DNA of 64,000 nucleotides from Gordonia namibiensis NBRC 108229 (GTDB lineage Bacteria > Actinomycetota > Actinomycetes > Mycobacteriales > Mycobacteriaceae). The stretch spans positions 1-64,000 of the forward strand of contig NZ_BAHE01000006.1 in the NCBI RefSeq assembly GCF_000298235.1, written 5' to 3'. Each line of letters begins with the position of its first letter. Position 1 is the first letter of the stretch. The notes under the pieces are model-generated. The model searched no databases and was not told the origin of the DNA. It was given only the letters and a program-made list of their open reading frames with translations. The position numbers and the translations under genes are program-made. Positions 7,456 through 15,348 of the stretch are shown here, piece by piece.

Positions 7456-9252
7456 TCAGCCGGAGGCGAAGCTCCAGATGAGAAGTGCGATCCACGCGAT
7501 GGTGCCGAGGATGTTCACGCCGAGAGCCGTCATCAGCAGCGGGCCGCGTTGCCCCTCCGCCCGGTTGATGCCGATCAGGGTGACCGCCATGCCCACGATC
7601 GTGCCGAGACAGATCGGGAACCCCAGGATGCCGAGGATCAGTCCCACCAGACCGTAGGTGTTGATGCCCGACGACGACGCCGGAATCGGTTGCGCCCCGG
7701 CGGGACTCACTGGCGGATAACCGGGTTGCCGCCCGGGCGGATACGAAGGCTGGGGTTGGCCGTGTATCGCCTGCGGTGGCGCGTACGCCGGCTGGGGCGG
7801 CGCCGCCGGCTGAGTAGCGCTGATGCCGGCGGGGGCACGGTGGAGCTGCGACCACTGTTCGGGCCGGAGGTCGGCCGGACCGACGGCGCCGAAGACGACG
7901 CCCGGTTGGGCGACGACGCCGGGACGCAAGTCGAGCCCGTGCAGGGTGCCCGCCATCGGGGCGTCGAGCGTCAGTCGGCCCGACGGGGAGTCGAGCGTGG
8001 CGAGGGGCTCTCCCGCGCGCACGACCTGACCGCTGCGGGCGAGGACACCGGAGATGACGGCGCCCGACGGGACGGTCGGGAACGCGATCCGGCGTGCGGA
8101 GGCATCAACCGTCGCCGGCCTCGGCGGATCGGCGGGACGGGCCGCGTACTGCTGGGCACCGGCGGCGTCGTGGACGTCGACGTTGGTCGATCGCAGCAGA
8201 CCACCCTGGGCGACGACGACCTTGGGGTCGCCGATCCGGGCGACCCGGCCCACCGACGACAGGGCCGACTGCAGCATCGGGATGCTGCTGGTCCCGCCGG
8301 TGACGTAGACGATGACCGGCCCCTTCGGTCCGGTGCCGGCGGCGTCGGCGCGGGCGATGGCGTCGCGGGTCAGTTCGACGGCGCGGTCCACGAACGGCGC
8401 GATCATCGACTCGAACTCGCGGCGGGTCAACAGCAGCGTGTGCCGGGTGCCGGGCAGTTCGATGGCGGCCTGCGCGGTGTCGGAGAGGGCTTCCTTGGCC
8501 GAACGGACATGGTCGGCGAGAGCGATGGCGGCAGCCGGGGCGCGGAGGCGGGCCGGGAGTTCGGGATCGATCTCGGCGGCCTCCTCGAGCACCCACCGCG
8601 TCATGCGGGCGTCGAGGTCGCGGCCGCCGAGGTTGTTGTCGCCGCCGGACCCGGTGACGGTGAAGTCGTCGGCCCCGGCGCGGATGAGGACGGCGACATC
8701 GCAGGTGCCGGCGCCGAAGTCGAAGACGCACATCCGTTCGTCGCCCGCGACGTCGTGTCCGCGGTAGACGTAATACCACGCGGCGGCCAGGGATTCCGAG
8801 GCGATGCGCAGCCGGCCGGCGGAGATGCCCGCGCGCTCGGCGGCGCGTCGGAGCACACCTTTGCGGCGTTCGCTCCACTTGTCGGGGTGGGTCAGGATGA
8901 TCGAGTCGAACTCCGGGAGTCCGCTGTGGCGCAGCGCGGTCCGGTGCACGTGCCGCAGGACCGCGCCGATGAGGTCCTCGATCGGCCAGAACCGGTCGCC
9001 GAGTTCGATCTCGCCCTCGTCGATCCGCGACTTCGGGGAGTCCTCGTAGGCGTCGGGTGCCTGTACGCGGCGATGCACGGCGTCGTGCCCGACGACGATC
9101 CCGCTGTCGTCGGCAAACACCGCGGACGGCATCGCCGGACCGCCTGCCCCCAGGGGCACGATGACCGGTTCGGCCAGTCCGATGCGGTACGCGGCCGCCG
9201 TGTTGCTGGTACCGAAGTCGATGCAGAGTCGACGGCGGCTCTCCTGTGTCAC
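7456..9252 (-). CDS. Membrane-anchored Hsp70-like ATPase with barrel-sandwich domain
   Basis: About 598 residues. The N-terminus (to about 365) is an Hsp70/actin-like ATPase with phosphate-1 loop IDFGTSNTAAA, phosphate-2 CVFDFGAGTCDVAV and adenosine motif VYVTGGTSSIPML. In place of the usual substrate-binding domain comes a biotinyl/lipoyl-like barrel-sandwich segment (about 396-457: GAVISGVLARSGQVVRAGEP, then LDAPMAGTLHGLDLRPG) that lacks the modifiable lysine. A Pro/Gln/Tyr-rich linker follows, then a two-helix DUF4190-like membrane anchor at the C-terminus. The GTG at 9252 has GGGAGGTGG just upstream. It is the last gene after the two dynamin-like genes, so it probably acts with them at the membrane. 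The architecture is inferred by eye. Confidence 0.8.
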   Translation of the reverse strand: MTQESRRRLCIDFGTSNTAAAYRIGLAEPVIVPLGAGGPAMPSAVFADDSGIVVGHDAVHRRVQAPDAYEDSPKSRIDEGEIELGDRFWPIEDLIGAVLRHVHRTALRHSGLPEFDSIILTHPDKWSERRKGVLRRAAERAGISAGRLRIASESLAAAWYYVYRGHDVAGDERMCVFDFGAGTCDVAVLIRAGADDFTVTGSGGDNNLGGRDLDARMTRWVLEEAAEIDPELPARLRAPAAAIALADHVRSAKEALSDTAQAAIELPGTRHTLLLTRREFESMIAPFVDRAVELTRDAIARADAAGTGPKGPVIVYVTGGTSSIPMLQSALSSVGRVARIGDPKVVVAQGGLLRSTNVDVHDAAGAQQYAARPADPPRPATVDASARRIAFPTVPSGAVISGVLARSGQVVRAGEPLATLDSPSGRLTLDAPMAGTLHGLDLRPGVVAQPGVVFGAVGPADLRPEQWSQLHRAPAGISATQPAAPPQPAYAPPQAIHGQPQPSYPPGRQPGYPPVSPAGAQPIPASSSGINTYGLVGLILGILGFPICLGTIVGMAVTLIGINRAEGQRGPLLMTALGVNILGTIAWIALLIWSFASG

Positions 9253-9307
9253 CTGACCACCTCCCACCATCCGCCCTGCGGCGCATGGTTATACATCCGA
9301 CCGGCGT

Positions 9308-11125
9308 TCATCCGGTGGGCGCCCGAAGGACTCGGGCGATCGCTTTGCGGACGTTGTCGACCGCCACGATCTGGGTACGCAGATCGGCGGCGGTCTTCTC
9401 CCGGTCGGCAGCCGACTTCTTGGCCTCGACCGCGGCGTCGTTGATGATCTTCGTCGACTCGGCGAGGAGTCGTTCGAGCAGTTCGTTGTAGGCGATCTGC
9501 AGGTCGGCGCTCGCATCGGACTTGATCGACTGCAGCTGTGACCGCACGTCGGCCTTCATGTCGTTGACCGCCTTGGTCAGCCACTTTCGGTGGTTCTCCT
9601 TGCCGACCTTCGACGCCCGGAAACCGACCACCACACCCGCCCACACCGGCACGGCCACCACGTTGACCACCGGGATGATGGCCAGCGGTCCACCGGCGGC
9701 GACGATCGACAGCAGCACCGGGTCGACCATGTTCTTCCACGGCGAGATCTTCTCCTGCTCACGCAGTTTGAGGTCGTTCACGTTGCCGGAGATCCGGTCG
9801 ACGAGCTCGCCGGAGAGGGTGGCGTCGGCGAAGAGATCGTCGGCGATCCGCTCGATCCCGGCGACGAAGAATGCGCTGACCTCGCGGGCTGCGGCCTCGA
9901 GGTCGACGGTCATCTGTCCGATCAGTTCCTGTCCGGCGCGGTGGGGTTCGTAGAAGCGGAGCTTGTCGATGCGCGTCGACCATTGGCCGAGGAGTTTGTC
10001 GAAGCGGTCGCGGATCAGGTCCTCGGTCTGCAACGACGCGGCGGTGATGTCCTGGTTGAGCCGGGCGCGCCACTCGCGTCGTCGATCCTTGAGGCGCTGC
10101 AGGCGATCTCGTTCGGCCTCGATGTCGGCGCGTTCGGCGGGGGTCGCGGTGGCGGCCTTCATCTCGAGGACGAGGCGTTTGCGCACGTCGTCGAGGCCGG
10201 TGAAGGCCAGTTGCAACGCATTGCGTTCCGGCGACGCCGCGCCGTCGGCGACGAGCGGGCTGAGTGCGTCGACGAGTTCGGGGATGCCCGACGCGGCGAG
10301 GGCGCGGTCGCGGCGCTCGGGGTCGGTGATGGCGGCGGCCTGTTCGGCGATGCGGTTGGAGACGCCGATGATCGGGATATGTGCGAAGCGAGGGGCGTTG
10401 GCGCCGATCAGTTTCCGGTTCTCGACGACGATGGTGCGCCACTGCCGCATCACCAGATCGGTCTTGGTGACCACCAGGACCACCGAGGCGACCTCCTCGC
10501 TGACGCTGCTCAGGAACGCGAGTTCGGGGGCCGACAGCGGGGCCGTCGCATCACACACCATGACGAGCACCGACGCGCCGCGGGCCGCGCTCACCGCGGC
10601 TTCGACGTGTTCGGGGACCAGTGATCCGACGCCCGGAGTGTCGACGATGGTGACGCCCGGGAGCAGTGGCGAATCGACGGCGACGCGCGCCGAGACCGGG
10701 GGCACGAGAACGGAATCGACCGCAGTTCCGGGTGCGAGGCGTTCGGCGGGGACGCCCGCCGCATGATGCCCACCGACGGTGATCCAGTCGGCGAGGTCGG
10801 CGACCGGGATGCGGTGGGTGGCACCGGGGAACTCGATGAGTGCCGATCCGACGGGCAGATCCTCGGTCGCGGGGGTGAACCGGACGTAGACCGAGGTGGT
10901 GATCTCGGTGTCGACCGGTGCCAGTCCGCTCACGCCGACGAGGGTGTTGACCAGGGAGCTCTTGCCGCGGCTGACCTCGCCGATCACCACGACGGTGCCC
11001 TGCGGTGCGGGCCGATCCCGCACGCGCAGAGCGCGGTCGGCGATGGCGTCCTCGCCGTGCTTGCGCAGCATGTCGACGGCGGCTCGCAGCGTGTCATCGG
11101 GGGTGGGGGCAACCGACTTGCTCAC
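9308..11125 (-). CDS. IniA-like dynamin-family GTPase
   Basis: About 605 residues, close to mycobacterial IniA (640). It has a GTPase domain with P-loop GEVSRGKSS, switch Thr in DTEITTSVYV, G3 motif DTPGVGS and G4 motif TKTDL. A long helical stalk with coiled-coil character (ERADIEAERDRLQRLKDRR) follows. A hydrophobic segment near residues 475-515 probably inserts in the membrane. IniA in M. tuberculosis is a dynamin-like protein, induced by cell-wall drugs, that remodels membranes. The GTG at 11125 overlaps the stop of the IniC-like gene (GTGA), indicating translational coupling; another GTG lies at 11134. The gene order IniC-like then IniA-like is the reverse of the M. tuberculosis iniBAC order. 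Confidence 0.85.
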   Translation of the reverse strand: MSKSVAPTPDDTLRAAVDMLRKHGEDAIADRALRVRDRPAPQGTVVVIGEVSRGKSSLVNTLVGVSGLAPVDTEITTSVYVRFTPATEDLPVGSALIEFPGATHRIPVADLADWITVGGHHAAGVPAERLAPGTAVDSVLVPPVSARVAVDSPLLPGVTIVDTPGVGSLVPEHVEAAVSAARGASVLVMVCDATAPLSAPELAFLSSVSEEVASVVLVVTKTDLVMRQWRTIVVENRKLIGANAPRFAHIPIIGVSNRIAEQAAAITDPERRDRALAASGIPELVDALSPLVADGAASPERNALQLAFTGLDDVRKRLVLEMKAATATPAERADIEAERDRLQRLKDRRREWRARLNQDITAASLQTEDLIRDRFDKLLGQWSTRIDKLRFYEPHRAGQELIGQMTVDLEAAAREVSAFFVAGIERIADDLFADATLSGELVDRISGNVNDLKLREQEKISPWKNMVDPVLLSIVAAGGPLAIIPVVNVVAVPVWAGVVVGFRASKVGKENHRKWLTKAVNDMKADVRSQLQSIKSDASADLQIAYNELLERLLAESTKIINDAAVEAKKSAADREKTAADLRTQIVAVDNVRKAIARVLRAPTG

Positions 11126-12516
11126 GCGGTCCACCGCCCACGGCGCACCAGCTGATAGGTCTGTTCGAGCACCAGCAACGCCTCCTTCTCGGCCGACGTG
11201 GCGACGAAGGCGCGTCGCGTGCGGCAGTCGGTGGCGCGTTCCTTGGCGGCGTCGGCGATCTGCGGTGGCGCGGCGTCGGGCGGCAGCGACAACAGCAGGC
11301 GCACATCGCGACTCGCGACGACGAGGTTCAACTCGCCGATGAGGTCACTGTCGGGTTGCCAGCGGGCGAGCGCCTCGAGGGCGGCGACCTCGCGCAGCCG
11401 GTGCAGCTCGGGCGCGGTCTCGGCCTCCTCGATCGCCTCCAGGAAGACGTCGCGTCGCGCGCTGCGATACGCGGCTTCGCGGAGTTCGGCCAGTACGGTG
11501 CGGGCCTTGAGGATGTCACCGACCGCGAGGAAGCGCCGTCCGATCGCGAGGCGCAGTTCGTCGATGCCCGAGACCCGGTGCAACCACTCGCAATACGCTC
11601 GCGCACCCTGGCGGGCGGCGTCGGCCCCGGCATCCATGGCGTAGGTACCGACCAGTTCCTCCAGTCGCCCGAGCAGGTCGACGTCGAGTCCCGGTGGTGG
11701 CGGTGCGGCGCCGTCGAGGATGGTCAGCAGCTCCCAGGGTTCGAGGAGTCCACGTCGGGAGATCTGTGCGGTCTCGCGTTCGGTGACCCCGCAGACCCCG
11801 GCCTCGGCCATGAGCCCCGACACCGCGACCACGGCACCCGCGATCGCCGGGAAGCGGCGCCAGACGCGTCGGGCGATCTCCTGCGCCTTGAGCATCGGGT
11901 TGTCGGCGGCGATGAGGTCGGCGTGGGAGATGACCAGGATCGTGTTCTGCGCCGACGCCCCGGCATCGGAGAGGAACTGCACCTCGTCGGCCTTGGGACC
12001 CGCGGCGTCGTCGAGCAGGAACAGGATGACGTCGGGTCGTGGGAGGCGACCGTCGCCGGAGAAGACACGGCGGGTGGCGATCTCGGCGGTGTCGGTGAAG
12101 CCGGACAGCCCGGGGGTGTCGATGACGCGGAACCGCTCTCGGAGCAGGCGGGACGGGGTGTACACGACGGCGTGGTCGATGTCCTCCGGTTTGCGCCCGA
12201 GATCGCCGCGCATGGTTCCGGGGATCTCGGTGACCGTGCCGTCGAGGCCGACGACCTCGACGCGCTGCGGGTTGCCCTCGGTGTACAGGGCGGCGACCTT
12301 GGTGCACTCGGCACGGTCGGTAGGTGCGACACGGTCGCCGACGAGTGCGTTCAACAGCGTCGACTTGCCGGCGCTGACACGTCCGACGAGGGCGACGGTG
12401 AGCGGATTCGCCAGTTGCGCACGCAGGGAACCGATCAGCGTGGGATCGGGCGCGAGCGGGGTTACCTCGTCGAGCAACTGCTCCACGCGACCCCGCACGG
12501 TCATGTGTTGCTCCAC
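11122..12516 (-). CDS. IniC-like dynamin-family GTPase
   Basis: About 464 residues from the GTG at 12516 (mycobacterial IniC is 493). The GTPase domain has P-loop GRVSAGKSTLLNALVG, switch region VAPTDRAECTK and G3 motif DTPGLSG. The usual N/TKxD base-recognition motif is replaced by ISHADL, as seen in this subfamily. The helical remainder contains ARTVLAELREAAYRSARRD and ends with EKEALLVLEQTYQLVRRGRW, without an obvious membrane segment. GGAGGA lies about eight bases before the GTG; ATG at 12504 is an alternative. It is the first gene of a three-gene operon with the IniA-like and Hsp70-like genes, and is divergent from the acidic protein and sigma factor. Confidence 0.82.
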   Translation of the reverse strand: MEQHMTVRGRVEQLLDEVTPLAPDPTLIGSLRAQLANPLTVALVGRVSAGKSTLLNALVGDRVAPTDRAECTKVAALYTEGNPQRVEVVGLDGTVTEIPGTMRGDLGRKPEDIDHAVVYTPSRLLRERFRVIDTPGLSGFTDTAEIATRRVFSGDGRLPRPDVILFLLDDAAGPKADEVQFLSDAGASAQNTILVISHADLIAADNPMLKAQEIARRVWRRFPAIAGAVVAVSGLMAEAGVCGVTERETAQISRRGLLEPWELLTILDGAAPPPPGLDVDLLGRLEELVGTYAMDAGADAARQGARAYCEWLHRVSGIDELRLAIGRRFLAVGDILKARTVLAELREAAYRSARRDVFLEAIEEAETAPELHRLREVAALEALARWQPDSDLIGELNLVVASRDVRLLLSLPPDAAPPQIADAAKERATDCRTRRAFVATSAEKEALLVLEQTYQLVRRGRWTA

Positions 12517-12605
12517 TGATCGGTCCTCCAGTTCACGGACATCGCCTCGTGACGTTGCGTCGTATCGTCGGCGCCGGGAACATTTCCGCGTCGTCGACAC
12601 TCCTA

Positions 12606-12615
12606 GTCACGTGAC
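12606..12615. promoter_or_regulatory. Perfect palindrome GTCACGTGAC in divergent promoter region
   Basis: A perfect 10-bp palindrome lies between the divergent IniC-like and acidic-protein genes. On the minus strand it falls inside the spacer of a possible promoter (TGGACA, 16 bp, TAGGAG) for the dynamin operon, so a bound regulator could block it. No regulator is identified. Confidence 0.4.
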
Positions 12616-12714
12616 GAGAATTGTCCACGACCGTCGACGCCCTGACAGTCGGCCGGATGACGGTATCCGGGTCGGCGCCGCACCCGTCACAGATTCGAGC
12701 AGGAGCCGAACACG

Positions 12715-13089
12715 ATGACCGACAACGACACCAGCTGGGACGACCCCCTCGAGGGGGACGACTTCGAGTCCTGGGTGCGCGAGAGCGACCCGCCGAGCGG
12801 GCTGGCCGTACCGGCTGCGACCTGGGATTCCGCGGTCGAGAACGCCTTTGACCCATCTCACGAACTGACCGAGGACCTCACCGTTGCGTCCGGCCCGGAT
12901 GTTCTCGACGAGGAATCTGCCGACGTGCCCGAACTCGTCGGGTTCACCAGTGATCACGACGACGATCTCGGTCCGGGCCCGGACGACACCTTCGACACCC
13001 CAGACGTTTTCGGCAGCGACGACGACGTCAGCGACGAGTCATTCGGTGAGTCGACTTTCGACGACTCGACCCTCGGCGACGACTTCTGA
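12715..13089 (+). CDS. Small, strongly acidic hypothetical protein
   Basis: A 124-residue, very acidic protein (Asp, Glu and Ser rich), probably largely unstructured. It opens MTDNDTSWDDPLEGDDFESW, has one Trp-containing patch (LAVPAATWDSAVENAF, about residues 31-46) and ends in repeated D/S/F clusters (SDDDVSDESFGESTFDD). I do not recognise a family. It stops just ahead of the ECF sigma factor in a clear two-gene operon and is divergent from the dynamin operon. Its position beside a sigma factor that lacks an obvious anti-sigma gene makes a regulatory partner possible, but that is inference only. It does not look like IniB, which is Ala/Gly-rich and longer. Confidence 0.72.
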   Translation: MTDNDTSWDDPLEGDDFESWVRESDPPSGLAVPAATWDSAVENAFDPSHELTEDLTVASGPDVLDEESADVPELVGFTSDHDDDLGPGPDDTFDTPDVFGSDDDVSDESFGESTFDDSTLGDDF

Positions 13090-13115
13090 GGATGGACACT
13101 TCGGAGGTGTATTCG

Positions 13116-13646
13116 TTGACCGACGAATCCGAATCGGGCGCAGACCTTCTCGAACGTGCGCGCTCCGGCGATCAGCAGGCCTTCGCCATGCTCGTCGAAC
13201 AGCATCGGGATCGGTTGTGGGCCATCTGTTTACGCATCACCGGCAACCAGCACGACGCCGAGGACGCTCTTCAGGACGCACTGGTCGCCGCCTGGCGCGC
13301 GATCGATAACTTCCGGGGCGACGCGCAATTGTCGACGTGGCTGTACCGGATCGGATCGAATGCGGCACTCGCGCGTATCCGCAAACGATCCGACGCCGAC
13401 GACATCGACGATCACGACCCGGTGAGTTCCCTCGACGTCGCACAGCAGGTCGTCGTCTCCGACCGCATCCAGGAGGCGTTGTCGCAGGTCCCGGACGCCT
13501 ACCGGGCCACCTTCGTGCTGCGGGTCTACGGCGAGCTGAGCTACTCCGAGATCGCCGAGGCACAAGGCATCGGCCTGCAGACCGTTCGCAGCCGCATCTC
13601 GCGCGCACGGTCCATCCTCTCGGAGTTGCTCGCAGACCTGCGTTAG
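13116..13646 (+). CDS. ECF sigma-70 family RNA polymerase sigma factor
   Basis: An alternative sigma factor of about 176 residues with only regions 2 and 4, the ECF pattern. Region 2 includes RLWAICLRITGNQHDAEDAL and FRGDAQLSTWLYRIGSNAAL. Region 4 has the helix-turn-helix LSYSEIAEAQGIGLQTVRSR. I prefer the TTG at 13116 because GGAGG (13103-13107) sits eight bases upstream; an in-frame ATG at 13092 would begin just after the acidic gene's stop. No typical zinc anti-sigma gene follows; the downstream gene is a calcium-repeat protein. Its place opposite the dynamin/Hsp70 operon suggests a link to envelope stress, not shown by the sequence. Confidence 0.88.
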   Translation: MTDESESGADLLERARSGDQQAFAMLVEQHRDRLWAICLRITGNQHDAEDALQDALVAAWRAIDNFRGDAQLSTWLYRIGSNAALARIRKRSDADDIDDHDPVSSLDVAQQVVVSDRIQEALSQVPDAYRATFVLRVYGELSYSEIAEAQGIGLQTVRSRISRARSILSELLADLR

Positions 13647-13877
13647 CAGTCGTTGCTTCTTGTTAACGGATTGCGTTCTGCCGAGCGATGTTTCAGCCAG
13701 TCGAATTATGGGCGGCCACTCGTCACGCGGTTACGCTCATCCTCGTGCTCAACCGGCGGCCCAGATCATCTCATCGGATGACCGACTCCGCCCAGGGAAC
13801 AAACACCGCCCGGTTCCTCTCCAAGTAACCAGAGCACGAACAACCACCACCCACAGGATTCCCTGGAAGGAAACCCC

Positions 13878-14201
13878 ATGAGCGAGATCCCCGCAGACGC
13901 AGTACTCGTCGACACCGACGGCGACGGCACCATCGACGCCGCCCTGACCGACGTGGATGGCGACGGCGTCACCGATGCCGTCCTCGACACCGACGGTGAC
14001 GGCCAGGCCGATTCCATCGCCTACGACACCGACGCCGACGGCGAGATCGACGTCATCGAGGCCGACACCGATGGAGACGGCTACACCGACCTCGCGGTCG
14101 CCGACACCGACGGCGACGGAACCTTCGACACCGCCGTCGACGACGAGGGCAATGTCGAGGTCGGCGACTTCGGCAGCATCGACGGCGGCGACGCGGTCTG
14201 A
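13878..14201 (+). CDS. DTDGDG-repeat calcium-binding-like protein
   Basis: A 107-residue acidic protein built from six tandem units of about 12-13 residues with the core DTDGDGxxDxA (residues about 11-88). The Asp spacing is that of EF-hand loops and thrombospondin type-3 repeats, so calcium binding is likely. There is no signal peptide, so it may be cytoplasmic or exported by another route. A strong ribosome site (GGAAGGAAA) precedes the ATG at 13878. The 231 bp between it and the sigma factor show no gene, and a hairpin terminator follows at 14223. Similar repeat proteins occur in other mycolata, with unknown function. Confidence 0.85.
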   Translation: MSEIPADAVLVDTDGDGTIDAALTDVDGDGVTDAVLDTDGDGQADSIAYDTDADGEIDVIEADTDGDGYTDLAVADTDGDGTFDTAVDDEGNVEVGDFGSIDGGDAV

Positions 14202-14222
14202 CAGTCCACTCCTTCGAGAAAT

Positions 14223-14250
14223 CCCGGTCGCGCATCGCGGCCGGGGTTTC
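14223..14250 (+). terminator. Hairpin terminator after the DTDGDG gene
   Basis: A 10-bp stem (14223-14232 pairing with 14236-14245, one G-U pair) with a three-base loop CAT is followed by GTTTC and a later CCCTTT. It lies 22 bp past the stop codon. Confidence 0.75.
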
Positions 14251-14258
14251 GCCCTTTC

Positions 14259-14264
14259 TAGACT
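14259..14264 (+). promoter_or_regulatory. -10 element TAGACT of a leaderless promoter
   Basis: TAGACT fits the actinobacterial -10 pattern TANNNT. It ends six bases before the GTG start codon at 14271, so transcription would begin at or next to the start codon. No ribosome-binding site is visible, consistent with a leaderless mRNA. Confidence 0.55.
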
Positions 14265-14270
14265 GTCCGA

Positions 14271-15209
14271 GTGCGAACCGACCTGAGCAAGCTGGCCGAC
14301 CCCGATCGCGGAAACATCGGATCCCTGGAGTTCGCCATACCGGTGTGGGCGACCGCCACCGCGCTGGTGCTCGTCCTGATCGTGGCCTGGCTCTTCGGTT
14401 CCGTCGCGAAGTGGCTGCTGCGCCGACGGGCACGGCTGAACACGACCACCTGCATGGTGCTCTCGATCGTCGGCACCGCCGTCGGCCTGTTCATCGCCGG
14501 CGCCGTCGACCACCGCATGGACATCTGGAGTCCGGTGACCATCGTGCTCGGACTGGTCAGTTCGATCGTCGCGGTCGGCGCCTACGCGTTGATCGCGGCT
14601 CGGCTGCAGACCCCGACCGACATCTCGGTCGCCGAACTCCTGGAGTCCGGAGAATCCGAACGGGTCGAGTTCAAGTCGACCGCCCGCATGAACCTGCGCA
14701 CCAAGCAGCGCGACCCCGCGCTCGAGGCGGTGATCGTCAAGACGGTGGCCGCATTCCTCAACTCCGACGGCGGAAACCTGCTGATCGGTGTCGACGACGA
14801 CGGCACTCCCCTGGGTCTCGACGCCGATTTCACCCTGCTCCGCCAGCCCGACGCCGACCGGTTCGAACTGTGGTTGCGGGACCTCCTCACCACGATGCTC
14901 GGACAGAGCACCGCCGCCGAGGTGGGCATCTCCTTCGAGAAGGTTCCGCGCCCCGCCGGGGATGCCGACGCCGAGGGCCCGGCCGAGGTCCTGGTGTGCC
15001 GGGTGGAGTGCACCCCATCGCCCCGCCCGGTCTATCTGCGGGGCACGAAGAACAACGCCGTACCCGAATTCTGGGTGCGCGCAGGCAACTCCAGCCGGCA
15101 GCTCAGCGTCGACCAGGCCGCCGAATACGTCATGTACCGCTGGCCGCTCGGCGTCGGACGCGCCGTGGCCGCTCAGGTACAAGCGGCGGTGCGGTTCTCG
15201 GCGGTCTGA
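14271..15209 (+). CDS. Membrane protein with AlbA_2 (Schlafen-like) domain
   Basis: A 312-residue protein. Three predicted membrane helices lie at about 22-45, 60-80 and 86-107 (VTIVLGLVSSIVAVGAYALI). They are followed by a cytoplasmic AlbA_2/AAA_4 domain, seen in the start motif ESERVEFKSTAR (about residue 125) and the signature VAAFLNSDGGNLLIGVDDDG. AlbA_2 domains are related to Schlafen proteins and bind nucleic acid or ATP; they are often fused to helix-turn-helix regulators but seldom to membrane helices. The GTG at 14271 appears to be leaderless. The C-terminal part has the usual strand pattern VLVCRVECTPSPRPVYLRG and GTKNNAVPEFWVRAGNSSR. Its role is unknown; signalling or phage defence are possibilities only. 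Confidence 0.8.
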   Translation: MRTDLSKLADPDRGNIGSLEFAIPVWATATALVLVLIVAWLFGSVAKWLLRRRARLNTTTCMVLSIVGTAVGLFIAGAVDHRMDIWSPVTIVLGLVSSIVAVGAYALIAARLQTPTDISVAELLESGESERVEFKSTARMNLRTKQRDPALEAVIVKTVAAFLNSDGGNLLIGVDDDGTPLGLDADFTLLRQPDADRFELWLRDLLTTMLGQSTAAEVGISFEKVPRPAGDADAEGPAEVLVCRVECTPSPRPVYLRGTKNNAVPEFWVRAGNSSRQLSVDQAAEYVMYRWPLGVGRAVAAQVQAAVRFSAV

Positions 15210-15237
15210 CCCGTCGCACCCCGCGGGTAGCGCGAAA

Positions 15238-15307
15238 ACTCGTCCATCTGAGCTGTCTCGGAGGGCAATGTGCCCCTTGGATCGCGTGAGATGGACGCGA
15301 ATTTCCC
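15238..15307. repeat. 70-bp palindromic repeat, copy 1
   Basis: A nested palindrome. The outer arms CGTCCATCT (15241-15249) and AGATGGACG (15289-15297) are perfect 9-bp inverted repeats. Inside them is a small hairpin GGGCA-ATG-TGCCC (15263-15275). A diverged copy lies at 16217-16285, so the two bracket the nuclease-like gene at 15349. It could be a REP/MITE-like unit or a structured RNA; see findings. Confidence 0.75.
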
Positions 15308-15348
15308 GTTCGGGAAACCTCTTCGCCTCTGCATGCGTCCAAAGCTGT

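Noticed and set aside
12715-13089. Acidic protein as an IniB homologue
   Set aside because: IniB is longer and Ala/Gly-rich; this protein is Asp/Glu/Ser-rich, sits on the opposite strand and is in operon with a sigma factor.
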